Assembly (NCBI RefSeq): GCF_003073045.1
Contig: NC_037593.1
Span: forward strand, 363,525 to 427,524
Source of the DNA: Pomacea canaliculata
Lineage: Eukaryota; Mollusca; Gastropoda; Architaenioglossa; Ampullariidae
Direction of reading: 5' to 3'
DNA length: 64,000 bases
Made by a program: the position numbers and the translations under genes. The notes beneath the pieces are model-generated. The model saw only the letters and a program-made list of their open reading frames with translations. It was not told where the DNA came from and made no database searches. Below, piece by piece: positions 34,638-46,300 of this stretch. Position 1 is the stretch's first letter, and every line of letters begins with the position of its first letter.

Positions 34638-37600
34638 ATGATCAAACAAAGCCTGGTACAGGAACGCATTGGGGATTTAACTATGAACCAGTTACCTCCT
34701 TTGAATACACTTCCACAGTGGTCACGCATCAACAACCTGGACAAAGCTCGCTATCCAAAGCCTTTCTTAAAAGTGTGTATTTTCTGGCAGACTTCCACAG
34801 ATTTTTATTTACAATTTCTTTTGCTTTAATGGTATGGACAACAACACCTGTGATCAATTAGCACAGTATCATAATTAGAAGGGAAAGTATACAGTGACTT
34901 TAAGTCAGTCTGCAGTGGCTTTAGCAGCCTCAAGTATACAGTAAAATTTAGGATTCATTGTTAATATCAAACAACAGATCAACAAACCATCAACATTAGT
35001 GATTATCATGATTTTTATTTTTTGTCTACATGAAAGTGGTACAAATAAAGCTTTTAAATTTTTCTGTATAAGGATAAAGTACAAAATTTTGAGTACAAGA
35101 GAGACATGGATGAGGAAGATAGAGAGCTTGATATGTCTGGGATGAACACAGCTCAGCGGGTGCAGTACCTGGAGCGCAGCCTTGCATTTCTGCGTCAGCA
35201 ACATGCAGATGTCTTACATGCCTTGCATGATGAGGTGGACAGTCTCAAGAAAGAAAACAAAGGTCCTTTCTTGGATTATAACTGTAAAAATGCAAGTTGT
35301 GTATTGCCAAGTGGTTTTCACAAAACCAATGTATGTGCATTTATTGAAATATATTGAAACGATTAATTTTTGTTTGGAATCTGGTGTAGAAGCTGCAGAA
35401 TTATGGAAAACTAGTTTTCTCCACATGTATATTGTTTCTCCAAACGTGTTTACAGTGCTTGCTGCTCTATGTGCGATTATATGCATCTGCATGTTTGTAC
35501 AGGACTTCGTAGAATTATGAGCAGTCTTTGTAGAGTAAATATAATACCTACAAGCTATGCTTTGACATATTTCAGTGGCTGCACATTTATTAAAATATTT
35601 TCAGATTTTCTTTTGGTATGCACAGATTTACAGTTTAAGATTGTTATGAGCCAAAGACGCAGTCCTGAGCAAGGCAATGGGGAGAGGGATGTAACTCAGA
35701 CAGCAGAAGCCGAGTTGAGAGGCAAGTTGATCAAGTGCCTTAGACTTCTTGGTGTCTCTAGCTCTCACTTTGTTATATACAGGTAGTCCTCGACTTACGA
35801 CGGGGATCCGTTCTTAACGCGGCGTCGTAAACCGAATTTCGACGTAAGTCGGATCATACGTTCATACAGTACTGTACCATAATAACAGTACAGTACTGCA
35901 AACACTTAGCCTATCCAAACACCTATCCTAACACAGTACCCTACATAATTATCAATAAACATAAGTACAGTAAAATCTTGTAGTACAGTACGCTTTGTTA
36001 TCACTGTCGCTCTCATAGGAGCAGATCCTGTCACGTGTTCAAGGATGCGATCTTTATCCTTGATAATCGTAGCGACAGTCGAACGACTAAGTTCTAATGA
36101 CCTGCCAGTTTGTGTTGCTGTTTCCCCCTTCTCAGATTGCCTTATGATATCCACTTTCACCTCCATGGTGATGGCCTTCCTTTTCTTTGATGCACTGACC
36201 TCGTAAGTCGGAATGAGCGTCGTAACCACGAAACGACGTAACTCGAGACCGTCGTAACCCGAGGACTACCTGTATATGGGTTCATTAGGATTAGACATCT
36301 TTCCTTTAGAATGGTGTGCGTTACTTTTTCCTGGTTCATTGTTGGAAACTCCTTAAGGGTAAAAAATGCTTTGAATTAAGGAGTCTTCAACTAGTAACAT
36401 TATATGGCAAATAGATGTAATATACTTTGATATTTTTAATCTTGCATTTTACAGAATTTTCAGCATCATCTGTTCAGTCTAAAGTTCAGGAAGGAAGCAA
36501 CACAAGAGGTAATAAATGTCTTCACTGAAAATAATTAAACATGTGGACTGTTTTCATATTTTCTACCTGTTTGCTTGTTAAAAGTGATATTAACAGTTGG
36601 GAATATCGCCCTAACATCTACCCTTAACCCTTTGGGTGTGAAACACATAAAATTCACCTATTTAAAAAAATCTATAGAGATTAAAATTTTTTAAGTTCAA
36701 AATTTGCAGAATGTGGATTTTGTTGACAGAAGAAAAGCTGAGTGAGCTGAAGGTTATTTTTCTAGAGGAGGAGATTAAGGAATTGAAACATGCTTTGCGT
36801 GAGGCACGAAATCGTCACGCATACATCCAACAGCTTCTGGAACAATCAGAAGATGCTAGGAGGAGACAGTTAGTATTAATTTTCCCTGACATTTTAAGGC
36901 ATTAGTTATGCATAATTGTTCATAATGTTAGGCTTCTTGTCAATAATATTTTGTCTGGACTTGAAGATAAGCTGCTTTCATAGACTGTTTTCTGTCAAGA
37001 CTTATGCTTTTCTGGTCAAAGCTGTTTTTCTCTTGCTAGGACATACCCATTCTTCAAGGGAGCTTTATTGTTATTATTTATTATTACTGGTCTGTTTGTG
37101 AATGCTGCTATTGGTTATAAAGACATCATGGCCATTAGCATAATGTTTCCTACAACAGACAAGCTGCTTTTGACTCACTCAAGTACCAGGTGAGTCAGGG
37201 TGGAGGACAAATGTCACAGATTGTTGACAAGATCTCTGAAGGACAGAATTCAATGCAGGCAAATGGAAGGCCACTTAGTCTTGCAGAATGTCAGGCTGTG
37301 ATCAGGCACTTGCAGCAGATAAATGAGAAACAAGCTCACGAGGTGAGTGGTGGCAAACTTTGTGCAGTATCTGAGTGAACGTACCCAAACTCCGTGTTTT
37401 GTGTCTAGATGGGCGCACCCAAGCTGTTATGTCCAGATGGGTGTATCCACACTGTTTTGTGTTTGGATCCATAAATGAGAGAGAGAGAGGGATGCAATAT
37501 GGGCTGAGAAGAAGAGACTCACTTTCATTTTGGACTGGTTGCATTACATTCTGCGATTGCTTTCTTAAATACATTTGCAACATCAAGTCTTTTATCGTGG

Positions 37601-38530
37601 TCAAAGAAAGAAATAGATATGAACTTAACTTCAGCAGTTTTCAAAAATGATAAAAACAAAAAAAGACGCTTGTCAATTGATACCAGTCAATGGAATGTAT
37701 ACATGTAATAATAATAAAAAAAAAAACTTTTGAGGCAAGTCACCAACTGTTAAGTTAAATTTGTTTTAAAGCCTAAAAATACTAATAAGTAGGCAGTATT
37801 GTGCTGGAGGTTTAGACAGTAACCCAGTAATTATTTTGCCCAACAGCTAGAAAGGCTCAAGTCTGACCTTCGAGATGTGCTGTATTCCCACAAGTGGACT
37901 CCTGATGCATATCTTCTGGCCAAAGCCTACATTGCTGAGGATGACAAGAAGGAAGAAGAAACTGGTGCTGCTGCCGGAAGAACTGGTTTGCCAAGAATAC
38001 CACTTCGAAATCCGTCTCGTAAATTGTACGTTCCATATCATTCCTCATGCCTATGTTTCTTACTGGTGTTAGATAAAGAGACAGTTCTCTGGGCTGGTTT
38101 TGCAAGCCAACAAGATTACTTGTTAGACCCTAAAACTTTACCTTTTTTTCTAATCACCAGGTTGATACTATTCCAAGAATAACTCTCTTGCTGCTTTTAA
38201 GATACAGCCTACAAACATAACCATTCACAATGACTGGATTCAGTCACCATACGGATTATTGCTTTAGTGATATATCCGTCCCCCCCCCCTCTCTTAAAAA
38301 AAAAAAAAAAAAAAAAGGCAAGCATTTATGATTCTTTGTAATTTTATGTTCACCAGCAGTATCAGTGATTGCTTTGAGTTTGATCTTACAGGCCAGACAT
38401 CGCTTATATTCGAGACACTGTATCCCTACCTGCTTTGAGACAGACTGTCAGCAATAAGGCGGTGGAACGTAGAAAACGGACACAAATTCTTCAAAAAGCC
38501 AAGACCAGAAAAGAATTAATTCCACAGTAG
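34638..38530 (+). CDS. ccdc74: Coiled-coil domain-containing protein 74 (CCDC74) homologue
   Basis: Seven coding exons with consistent phases: 34638-34772, 35073-35262, 36455-36508, 36730-36868, 37159-37342, 37847-38025 and 38392-38530 (stop TAG), total 339 residues. An in-frame stop at 34617 lies above the start. Family blocks: LERSLAFLRQQHADVLHALH ... LKKENK in exon 2, close to the human CCDC74A coiled coil; LSLAECQAVIRHLQQINEKQ in exon 5, matching its CEVLIREL block; and VSLPALRQTVSNKAVERRKR in exon 7, matching its C-terminal ILPALKQT ... ERQKR. Exon 4 is a further predicted coiled coil. Vertebrate CCDC74A/B bind microtubules and stabilise kinetochore fibres in mitosis; a related role here is inferred. 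Intron 2 holds an antisense Tigger derivative. The gene converges on rfc2. Confidence 0.9.
35780..36272 (-). mobile_element. Tigger/pogo element, deletion derivative
   Basis: Terminal inverted repeats start CAGGTAGTCCTCG at 35780 and, in reverse complement, at 36272, continuing TTACGACGG on both sides after a two-base difference. TA dinucleotides flank at 35778-35779 and 36273-36274, as expected for Tc1/mariner-pogo insertion. It lies in ccdc74 intron 2, antisense to the gene, and keeps only the N-terminal part of a transposase. Confidence 0.95.
35906..36229 (-). pseudogene. Tigger transposase N-terminal HTH fragment
   Basis: The minus frame shows ASKKRKAITMEVKVDIIRQS then GRSLELSRSTVATIIKDKD, the CENP-B/pogo-type helix-turn-helix that starts Tigger and TIGD proteins. 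The sequence then loses homology: the second HTH and the DDE catalytic domain are deleted. A fossil, not a host gene. Confidence 0.85.
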
Positions 38531-40380
38531 TGGAGTCTAAGTTTGATAATTCTAGACTGCACATTTTGGTCAGTAACCTTGTGATATAATGCAAAGGCAA
38601 ATGTTTGTATTGTTTATCTTATTTTTTATGCTGATATGAATTGTTGCAGAAATGGGAAAGGATTTTTGTGTGCTCACTCTGCAGCAAATGGAAATTTCGT
38701 TCTTGATAACGGATTTAACATACAAATATACATACACACACATATACATGTACACACACACACATCCTCTGTCTCTCACAATTTAAAATAACAATGAGGT
38801 GACAAGAAGTTTTGACATAAAAATCTTTCGAACATGAAACAATCTAAATCAAAACCAATATCAGCAACCATAACAAACATTCCAACTCTACAACAGCATA
38901 CAAGCAGTAGCCAAAGAACACAGAGAGAAAACTTGTTTTCATCACAGAAATGACCAAGATGTAAAGGAAATAGTTTTACTTCATGGGTCTGTGGCCTGGT
39001 ATTCTGGGCGCTGGGCTGTTAAAAGCAGCTGGTTCAAGACCCTCTGGGGCACACAGAAAGAATATTCTCCCTGCTTACTGAGTAGCTTCTAAGCACAAAG
39101 TGTTTGTCACATGGAATGTGATTTATTTCAAGGAGGTAAGGGTGGCAGATGGAAAGGGTTGTGCTCTGCATTCCACATGCTGTGCCTTAGACAGGGTGGA
39201 TTACTGCTGGTCATTCCACCTACAGCCGCAACAGTATGGAACCTTTTCACTTACTTTTAATTTTACTTCAACAAGTTCTGTATTGAAATGCATGCCAAAC
39301 CACAAATTGACGTCAAATGGTCTCAGCTGATGTAATCCATCAGTCTCCCTGCAAGTCCCGGTGCTGCAAAGTCCAACCATATTGAGTTCTGCATGACCTA
39401 TGGCTGACCTGGTTGATTGAAGACAAAATGTGGATTTAACCTCCAGTTTGATGTCTGTTTGGCAGATTTGCCATTGCCCACATTGACATCACAGTCAGAT
39501 GTGCCTTTGGCCTCATGTTGGCAGTTAACCTATCTATAGCTTTTAAATACAAAACATGCCTACCCATCCATGTTATCTCTGTGATCACATCCATCACAAG
39601 CTTGGTAGGAAGAGCAATAAAATGCATTCTCAAAGCCAAGATCTCAGGAATGCTTCAGATATTTGGATCTCTGAACATGTTTTTGCTTTGAAGTCATAAG
39701 ACATATATTTTGCAGTCTCTGGGCTGTGTACTGAAAACACGAAAAGTTATTTTGAGTCTTGGTGTGTTTGTTTCGAAGTAGCCTTCATATCCACTTCACT
39801 GTATATTGTTATGTTTGTAATGAATCTGACTTGACATTAAATGGGGATGTTTTTATGTCCTGTACCTGTTTTTATTCATGAATGCAGGTGGAATAGACTT
39901 AAAGACTATGATGGCATCAACTTACATTATAAAGTGAAAACAAACAGTAAATCGTATACTTGGAACCAACAGTTTATGAAAATGAAGACTCGATCTGTCT
40001 AAATAAGGAGGAACCTGTTACTGTGCTATAATATTAATGGGAGTCATTACAACACTAAATGCAATTCTGTAATCTACAGTTTTTCAAAAATAAAAACGCA
40101 ACCTTTTCCCCCTCAAAAAATAAACCCTAAAGCAAAACCTGATTAAATCAGACAAAGCACTACACTGCTTGTGGAGAGATATCCTGTCATAAGTGACAAA
40201 TAACACTTGCTTCGAAATAAGGCAAGTAAGGTGAATAAAAATCACTACATCCACACCTAGCCATATACACATTCACACTCCTTCCCTCTTCCCACCTGAC
40301 TCATAGCACATACAACAACAATTGAAACAAAATATTTCCTGTGCTTTAGAAATTGCTATTCTGGTGAACTGCAGTGTCCT
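38531..40380. other. Convergent 3' flanks of ccdc74 and rfc2
   Basis: No coding exon. A plus-strand AATAAA at 39616-39621 is a candidate ccdc74 polyadenylation signal; a minus-strand AATAAA at 39871-39876 is an alternative signal for rfc2. A short CA run lies at 38735-38764. Confidence 0.45.
38985..39052 (+). mobile_element. Possible tRNA-derived SINE head
   Basis: Contains an A-box-like TGTGGCCTGGTATTCTGG and, about 30 bases later, a B-box-like GGTTCAAGACC, spaced as in a tRNA gene. No cloverleaf folds cleanly, so it reads as a SINE head rather than a tRNA. The body and tail limits are unclear. Confidence 0.4.
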
Positions 40381-40385
40381 TTATT
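40380..40385 (-). promoter_or_regulatory. AATAAA overlapping the rfc2 stop codon
   Basis: On the minus strand the coding sequence ends CAGCAATAAAGG, so the TAA stop (40383-40381) is embedded in a canonical polyadenylation hexamer. If used, the 3' UTR would be only a few tens of bases; the signal at 39871-39876 is an alternative. Confidence 0.4.
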
Positions 40386-43300
40386 GCTGGAGTTGATCTG
40401 ACTGTGCAGACTTGTGGCATAATCGTGCAAGAAGCCCTGACATCTGGAGCAAGGACTGAACACCTTCTGCTATCCTCATGTGAGCATAGCCAATTTCCTG
40501 CAATAGGATACAGCAGCTTGCAGACAAAAGATAGAAACAACTTTCCTTAGTCATTACACAGGCCAGTAGCTGTACAGAGATCATGAGTAGGCTGGCTTTT
40601 TGTGCATCTTGACAGATCACAAGGTATGTCTCTAATAAAGTAGGAATGAGGACAGGACCAGAAAGAAACAAGCATGAGACGATGAAAAGAAAGGAAGGAA
40701 AAACAGAATACATTTAACGAAATGGGTCAAGTGAAAGCTGGCTGAAATGTGCAGCTCAGTACACTCCCCTTGGAGAGCACCACCCAGCAAGTACAACTCC
40801 ACGAAGCACTCACTTTAATAAATTCCAGTTTGAGGAATTCTGGCATGTTGTGATTCTTGCACACACGGAAGACAATGGTAATGATATCTTCTGCAGAGTA
40901 GCCAAGACGCCACAAGTGTGCCATTATTTTGTATGCGTCATCAATCTTTCCATCCACACAGTGCTGCAGCATGTCTTTGATCAACACTGGATGCGGCTCA
41001 TCACACACCTGGTACATAGCAATAATGTGACATTTGATTTTGCTTTATAAACTCTTTCATGCTAAATACTTGCAACCCAATCCATGAAAAACCTCATGTT
41101 CAGAGATATATCTTTGAACAGAGTGCAGAAAGGCTGGTATATGAAGATATGTAAAGAACTTTGCACAATGTGATCATGCTGGTGAATGAAGGTATGACTA
41201 GATTCCATGTCAAATACTGCAATTTTCACTTGCCTTATTTTCTTTTCAGCCTGAGAGATTATTGCATAAAATACACAAACAAACATGTTCAGAGAAAGAC
41301 AGTCAATATGCTTTTCCTATATGTTTAAAAGAAATGAAAGTAGCTTACTCTGTTCAAGAAGAATGAAACTAAATTATTAAATTGCCTAAAATCTGAACCC
41401 GAATTTACATGAAACCAACCTTGAAAACATTTTCACTGTTAACATGCCCAAAGCCCTGGAAGGTTGACTGCAGGTTGTTCAAAGCCTGAAGAAGAAAAAT
41501 TGTTAAAAGACTAAAACACAGTTAAAAATATTCTGCCAACATAGTGTATCTATCAATATCCATAAAAGATGTGAACTGAACAGTCTGGTCTTTATGACTG
41601 AACATTTAAAGCCAAGACTGACCAAAAATAAATTTGACCCATTACAACTGTGTGGAGTTCAAACTAGTCTGCTACATAAATAAAACACATAAAAACAATG
41701 AGCAAATCACAAAAAGCTGCTGCAGCCCCCACTACCCCCCTAAAAAAGCTCAAATCAGCATACAGTAGTCTGCTGCCCCTTTGCCTGTATCTGCTGTAAA
41801 AACTGGCTTTGAGAATTCCTTAGCCTGTATACAACAGTTCATACCTGTCTCATGTCTCCTTGTGCAGTGAAGATGATCGCCTCAAGTCCATCATCTGTGT
41901 AGCTAACATTTTCCTTTTCACACACAGCCAGCAACCTCGCCAGAACTTGGCTGTCACTTAGCTTGGAATACCGTAGCACAGCACAACGTGACTGAATAGG
42001 CTCTGTTGCATTATTTAATACACAAAATAGAAATACCTCTAAACATGTTCAAATTACTGCTGTACTAATATAGAACTATGACTATGGAGAACATGATATC
42101 TGGCCTATGTTGATGTTTTAAAGTGATATTAGGTAAGAGAGGAACCACAGTTAGTCTACTGCCCCCAACCAAAATATTACTTAGAACTGTTGAGATTCAT
42201 AAGGATATTGTCCTTTCTTAGTGGGTGGGGGGAGTTTGGGATTCAAGGTTTGATTTTGGTATTACTTGTAGTTGTTAATTTGACTGAATAAACCATATTT
42301 TAAATGGTTAACACAGAAGACAATATTTTAATGGCTGACACAAGACAAAATTTTAATGGTTGATACAGATGACAATAGTCTAAGTGTACTGATAATAATA
42401 GCAATGAGGATTTATACAGTGCCCTACCAAAGATTTGTTCATAGTGCTTTACAGAAATCATACATAGACTAAATCCTCAACAACCATGCACCTATATTCG
42501 CATATACAGTCGAATCTCGCTACTATGCCACCCTGCTACTATGCCACTCTCGGTATTATGCCACTTTTGCTTGGTCCCGACTATAAATTCAATGCAAAAT
42601 AAATTTAGTATGCCACCTCCTACTCTCGCTACTATGCCACTATTGTAAAGACACGAGTTGTGAAATTCCGCGAGCGCATCGCATCTGGCGGGTCTTTTAT
42701 GATGGAGGGTATTGCGGAGGAGATGCTGTGCAGTGAGGAAAGCGAAGAGGATGAGATCGAGGAGGAAATTGTTCCATTCGAGGAAGCCCAGCTAGCTTGG
42801 AGCACCGTCCGGAAGTTCTTACAACAGAGAAGCGGGAAGCCCGGTGTGATGCAAGCGTGTGATCGACTAGACCAGTGGTTCTCAAAGTGTGGTCCACAGG
42901 CATAAGTCAGGTGGTCCGCAGCTGACAGTCATGTCAGCAAAGTAATGTTTAAAGTGATGCATTCCTCGCATTAACATTTTAATTACAAAGAACGAGGTAG
43001 TTTTATGTCAACTTATTACTATACTACTGTCACAGAAGGACATTTAGTTTTGAATTGTAATGAAACAAATGCGGCAATTTAAATTTGAAATTCATAGTAC
43101 AGTTATTTTTAGGGCTTGGTGGCCCGCCATAATTTTTACTTAAGTAAAGTGGTCCGCGGTCCGAAATACTTTGAGAACCACTGGACTAGACAATGAGATG
43201 TATGAGATCTGCCGAAAGAACGTGCGCCAGCCGACGATTCTTGAGAGCTTTAAACTGACGGGGAACTTGAACAAATAAAGCTGTTTTTACGAACCCTCGC

Positions 43301-46300
43301 TACTATGCCACTTTTGCTCGGTCCCGGTAGGTGGCATAGTAGCGAGATTTGACTGTAACAGACTCACTCACCTACAACATACACGCACTCTTACACAAAT
43401 AAATTACAGACACAAGCTATGCATGCTCATGGTCAGGATAGGCCACAGTGATGTTGTTCTGAAAAAAAGCATCTTAAGTTTGGACTTGAAGGTGGTAAAA
43501 GAATCAGCATGACAAAAGGCTGACAGGGTAATCCGTTACAAGTTGATGGGGCTTGGTAGGGGAAAGACCTCTGTCCCTACATCTTTGTCTTAGTGGGACT
43601 CGCAAAGGCTTGGTGTCAGAAGATAAACAAAGAAGTTGCATGGGCGTCTAGATGGGAGTGAGGCTGGAGAGGTACCGAGAACCAGTTCCAGGGACGGCAA
43701 AGCAAGTCAAAGTAGAAAAACTATACAATCCATGGCTGGCAGCCAGTGAAGACAGTGTATGATAGGTGGTATTTGTTTGTATCTAGTCTGCAGATGAGGC
43801 AAGCAGCGTTATTCTGGATCTTTTGAAGTCTGTCAAGAAGATACTGGGAAATTCCAGCTAAAAGACAATTACAACAGTCCATCCTCAGCAGCACAAAGGC
43901 ACAGATTAGAGTTTCAGCTGCATCAGTGGTGTGATAATGATGAATGGTACTGATCCTATGAAGTTCAAGGTAAACAATTTATTTACTAATGCGGACTTGA
44001 GAAATATGCTGATGAAAAGTCCAAAGTCTGATCGAGAATGACACCCAAGCTGCGTACAGAGGTGGAGAAATAGTTTAGTTGTTTATAGGCAGATTGAGGG
44101 AGAGAAGGATGACTAAGAAATTTCTGCCTTTGAAGGTGGTGTAAAGTGCTATACAAATTAACTTTATTCTTCTTCGTCTTAAACACCATTCACGTAGTCA
44201 AGGTTTGGTTCATAAGACAGGATTGAATCCAGGACAAAACAACATCATGAATACCAAAAGAGTGCTGAAGTCTGTGCAGAAGTACTGAATGATCTACAGC
44301 AGTGATGCCCAACCTTTTTCGGCCTGCGGGCCATATTCATTTCGGACAGCCGTGTCGCGGGCCATATCCATTTCGGACAGCCGTGTCGCGGGCCACTTCA
44401 CCGCAAAAATACAAAACAACAAAAAAAAAAAAAAAAAAAGAAAAATTAGAGCAGATACCATTTTTATTAGAAACAAGTTGTACTTACTATTAATGATGTA
44501 CTAATTAGTGGGATATTTGAAGTTGTTTTCCGGAAACCAACTTCTGAATGTCCGGCCTCATCGTAGAGACACCAAGTCAGAGCACTGAATCGAAATGTTC
44601 GTCCATTGAAACAAAGATTGGGAAACGCCCCTACGTGGGGATAAATACTTCTTCCCTTTTTTCGTTTTTTTTTAAATTACTAACATGCAGATTTCCTGCA
44701 CTGTGGGCAGAAGTTTCGCGGGCCGGATATGGCCCGTGGGCCGTAGGTTGGGCATCCGTGATCTACAGTATCAAATGCAGCTAACAAGTTTAACAAAGTC
44801 AACACTTTGAAATGAATTAAGAAACCCTCCATGTACTTTGAGAAAAGGTATGTGTAAAGTCTCCACGCACAAAATTTTCTTGGAATAATAATAATGGGTA
44901 TTTGTAATGTGCAGCACTACGACCAAGATAGATTACACTTGCTGCACAGATGAGTAATGATAAATAAACAGATAGTGCAATGGATAAGGTATAAAGGATA
45001 CTGTAAACAGTTGAAGCCGTAGTTGATGATTAACATGACAGACAGTATTACAAGGGCGTTAAGAATAGTAGTTCAGGGATAGTACTTTGCGAACAAATCT
45101 GTTTTCAGAGAGTGTGTGAATGTAGCCTTGTAGTTCGAGTGGTTAATGTGATGAGGAAGAAAGTTCCACTGCTTAGCAGCACAGAGGGAGGACGTCTGTT
45201 GTCGGTATGTGACTGTCTTTGTGGAAAGGAGGATACAATGCACGAGTCTGATGAGAAGCGAAGGTTTCAATAAAGTAGTGGGGTGGGGGAGCCTTCAAAG
45301 AATCCATAGCATAGAGTTGAGAACTTGTAGTCTATTGTAGCTTTAACTGGTAGCCAATGAAGAGAGTGAAGAAGTGGTGTGATGTTCACATTTGCAATTT
45401 TGGAAAATGAGACGAGCAGCTGAGTTCTGGACTTTCTGAAGCTTATCAATGAGCAAGAAGAGAGTTGCAGTAGTCTAGTTTAGACAGAACAAATAAGCAG
45501 ATGAGAAGTTTGGTGGTTGAGATATAATGATCTTGACACAATTGCTATATTTGAACACTGAAGGCATAACTATCTTACCAATGATTTTCTCAGAAGAATT
45601 GCAAGCAAGTGCAAACCGGGTTGTTTTTGAATAGATTTCCATCGTCCTGCGAAGAGCCTGCTGAGCACCATCAGTCATGCTGTAACCACAATGAAGCATA
45701 CATGTATAGCCACAATGACATATACTGTATACCAGGGGTAGCCTAACACAATGACTTCAGGCACCAGGTTGCCAGCATGAACCATGTGGGTCGCCCGTGA
45801 CGCACATTATAAAAATAGCACAAAGTCACCATGGAGCTCCGAGTCAGTAAATTTGTATCAAACAAGTAGTTCCTCGTATTACTCAGCACCCTTGAAGTAG
45901 CTGTGTCAGAAAGGTGCATCAAATTTTTTTTCCAGTTTCATATTAGTTTCAGAAGTGGCAACAACATAAAAAGCAAAAATTCTCAATTGAACTAAAAATA
46001 AAACCATTTGTATTTACATAGCTACATGGTAACAAGGTCGAATTTATGTGGTAATATTCTAAATAACCAGACCCAATATATGGGGTAATGTTCTTGACAA
46101 AACAGATCCAAGTTATAAATCAACAGGCAAATTTTCTGAAGGCACCTGGTGTTCGATCTTTATTTGTCCATTAGATCTGGTGCTTTGGCAAATATATCTG
46201 GGGCATGGAGGAACTAATTTTGCAGAAATTCTTCAGGTTCTGAGTGTCAGCTTCAGGTGCTGCACGGAAAGTGGGGAGGAGAAGGATGGGGATCTGTAGC

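Larger units (their letters stand above)
42507..43355 (+). mobile_element. Tigger/pogo element with intact TIRs
   Basis: Terminal inverted repeats CAGTCGAATCTCGCTACTAT (GCCACC follows) at 42507 and the reverse complement ending at 43355, one mismatch over 26 bases; TA duplicated at 42505-42506 and 43356-43357. The TACTATGCCAC motif repeats subterminally. It carries only the transposase 3' end and is itself interrupted by a hAT MITE at 42873-43183, so it inserted into the LINE first and was hit later. Confidence 0.95.
42385..44840 (-). mobile_element. LINE (L2/CR1-group) RT fragment, interrupted by DNA transposons
   Basis: In rfc2 intron 5. On the minus strand pieces of one RT appear in order: [10 protein letters not shown] with SVLLHRLQ resuming beyond the hAT MITE at 44300-44760; [28 protein letters not shown] (near 44090); then [20 protein letters not shown] and [10 protein letters not shown] (43890-43780). 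A 3' tail follows beyond the Tigger insertion, around 42385-42505 (TATACAGTGCCCTACCAAAG region). Stops and frameshifts abound. Its ends are approximate. Confidence 0.8.

Noticed and set aside
36705..36729. Alternative acceptor (TTTGCAG) for ccdc74 exon 4 at 36709
   Set aside because: In the required phase it hits a stop (TGT TGA) before the coiled-coil block; the acceptor at 36729 keeps the frame.
38985..39052. A tRNA gene
   Set aside because: A- and B-box-like motifs are present, but the B box has a central deviation (TTCAAGACC) and I could not pair an acceptor stem; kept as a possible SINE head.
45732..46200. Another hAT element beginning CCAGGGGTAGCCTAAC
   Set aside because: The left end looks plausible but no matching right end or 8-bp duplication was found.
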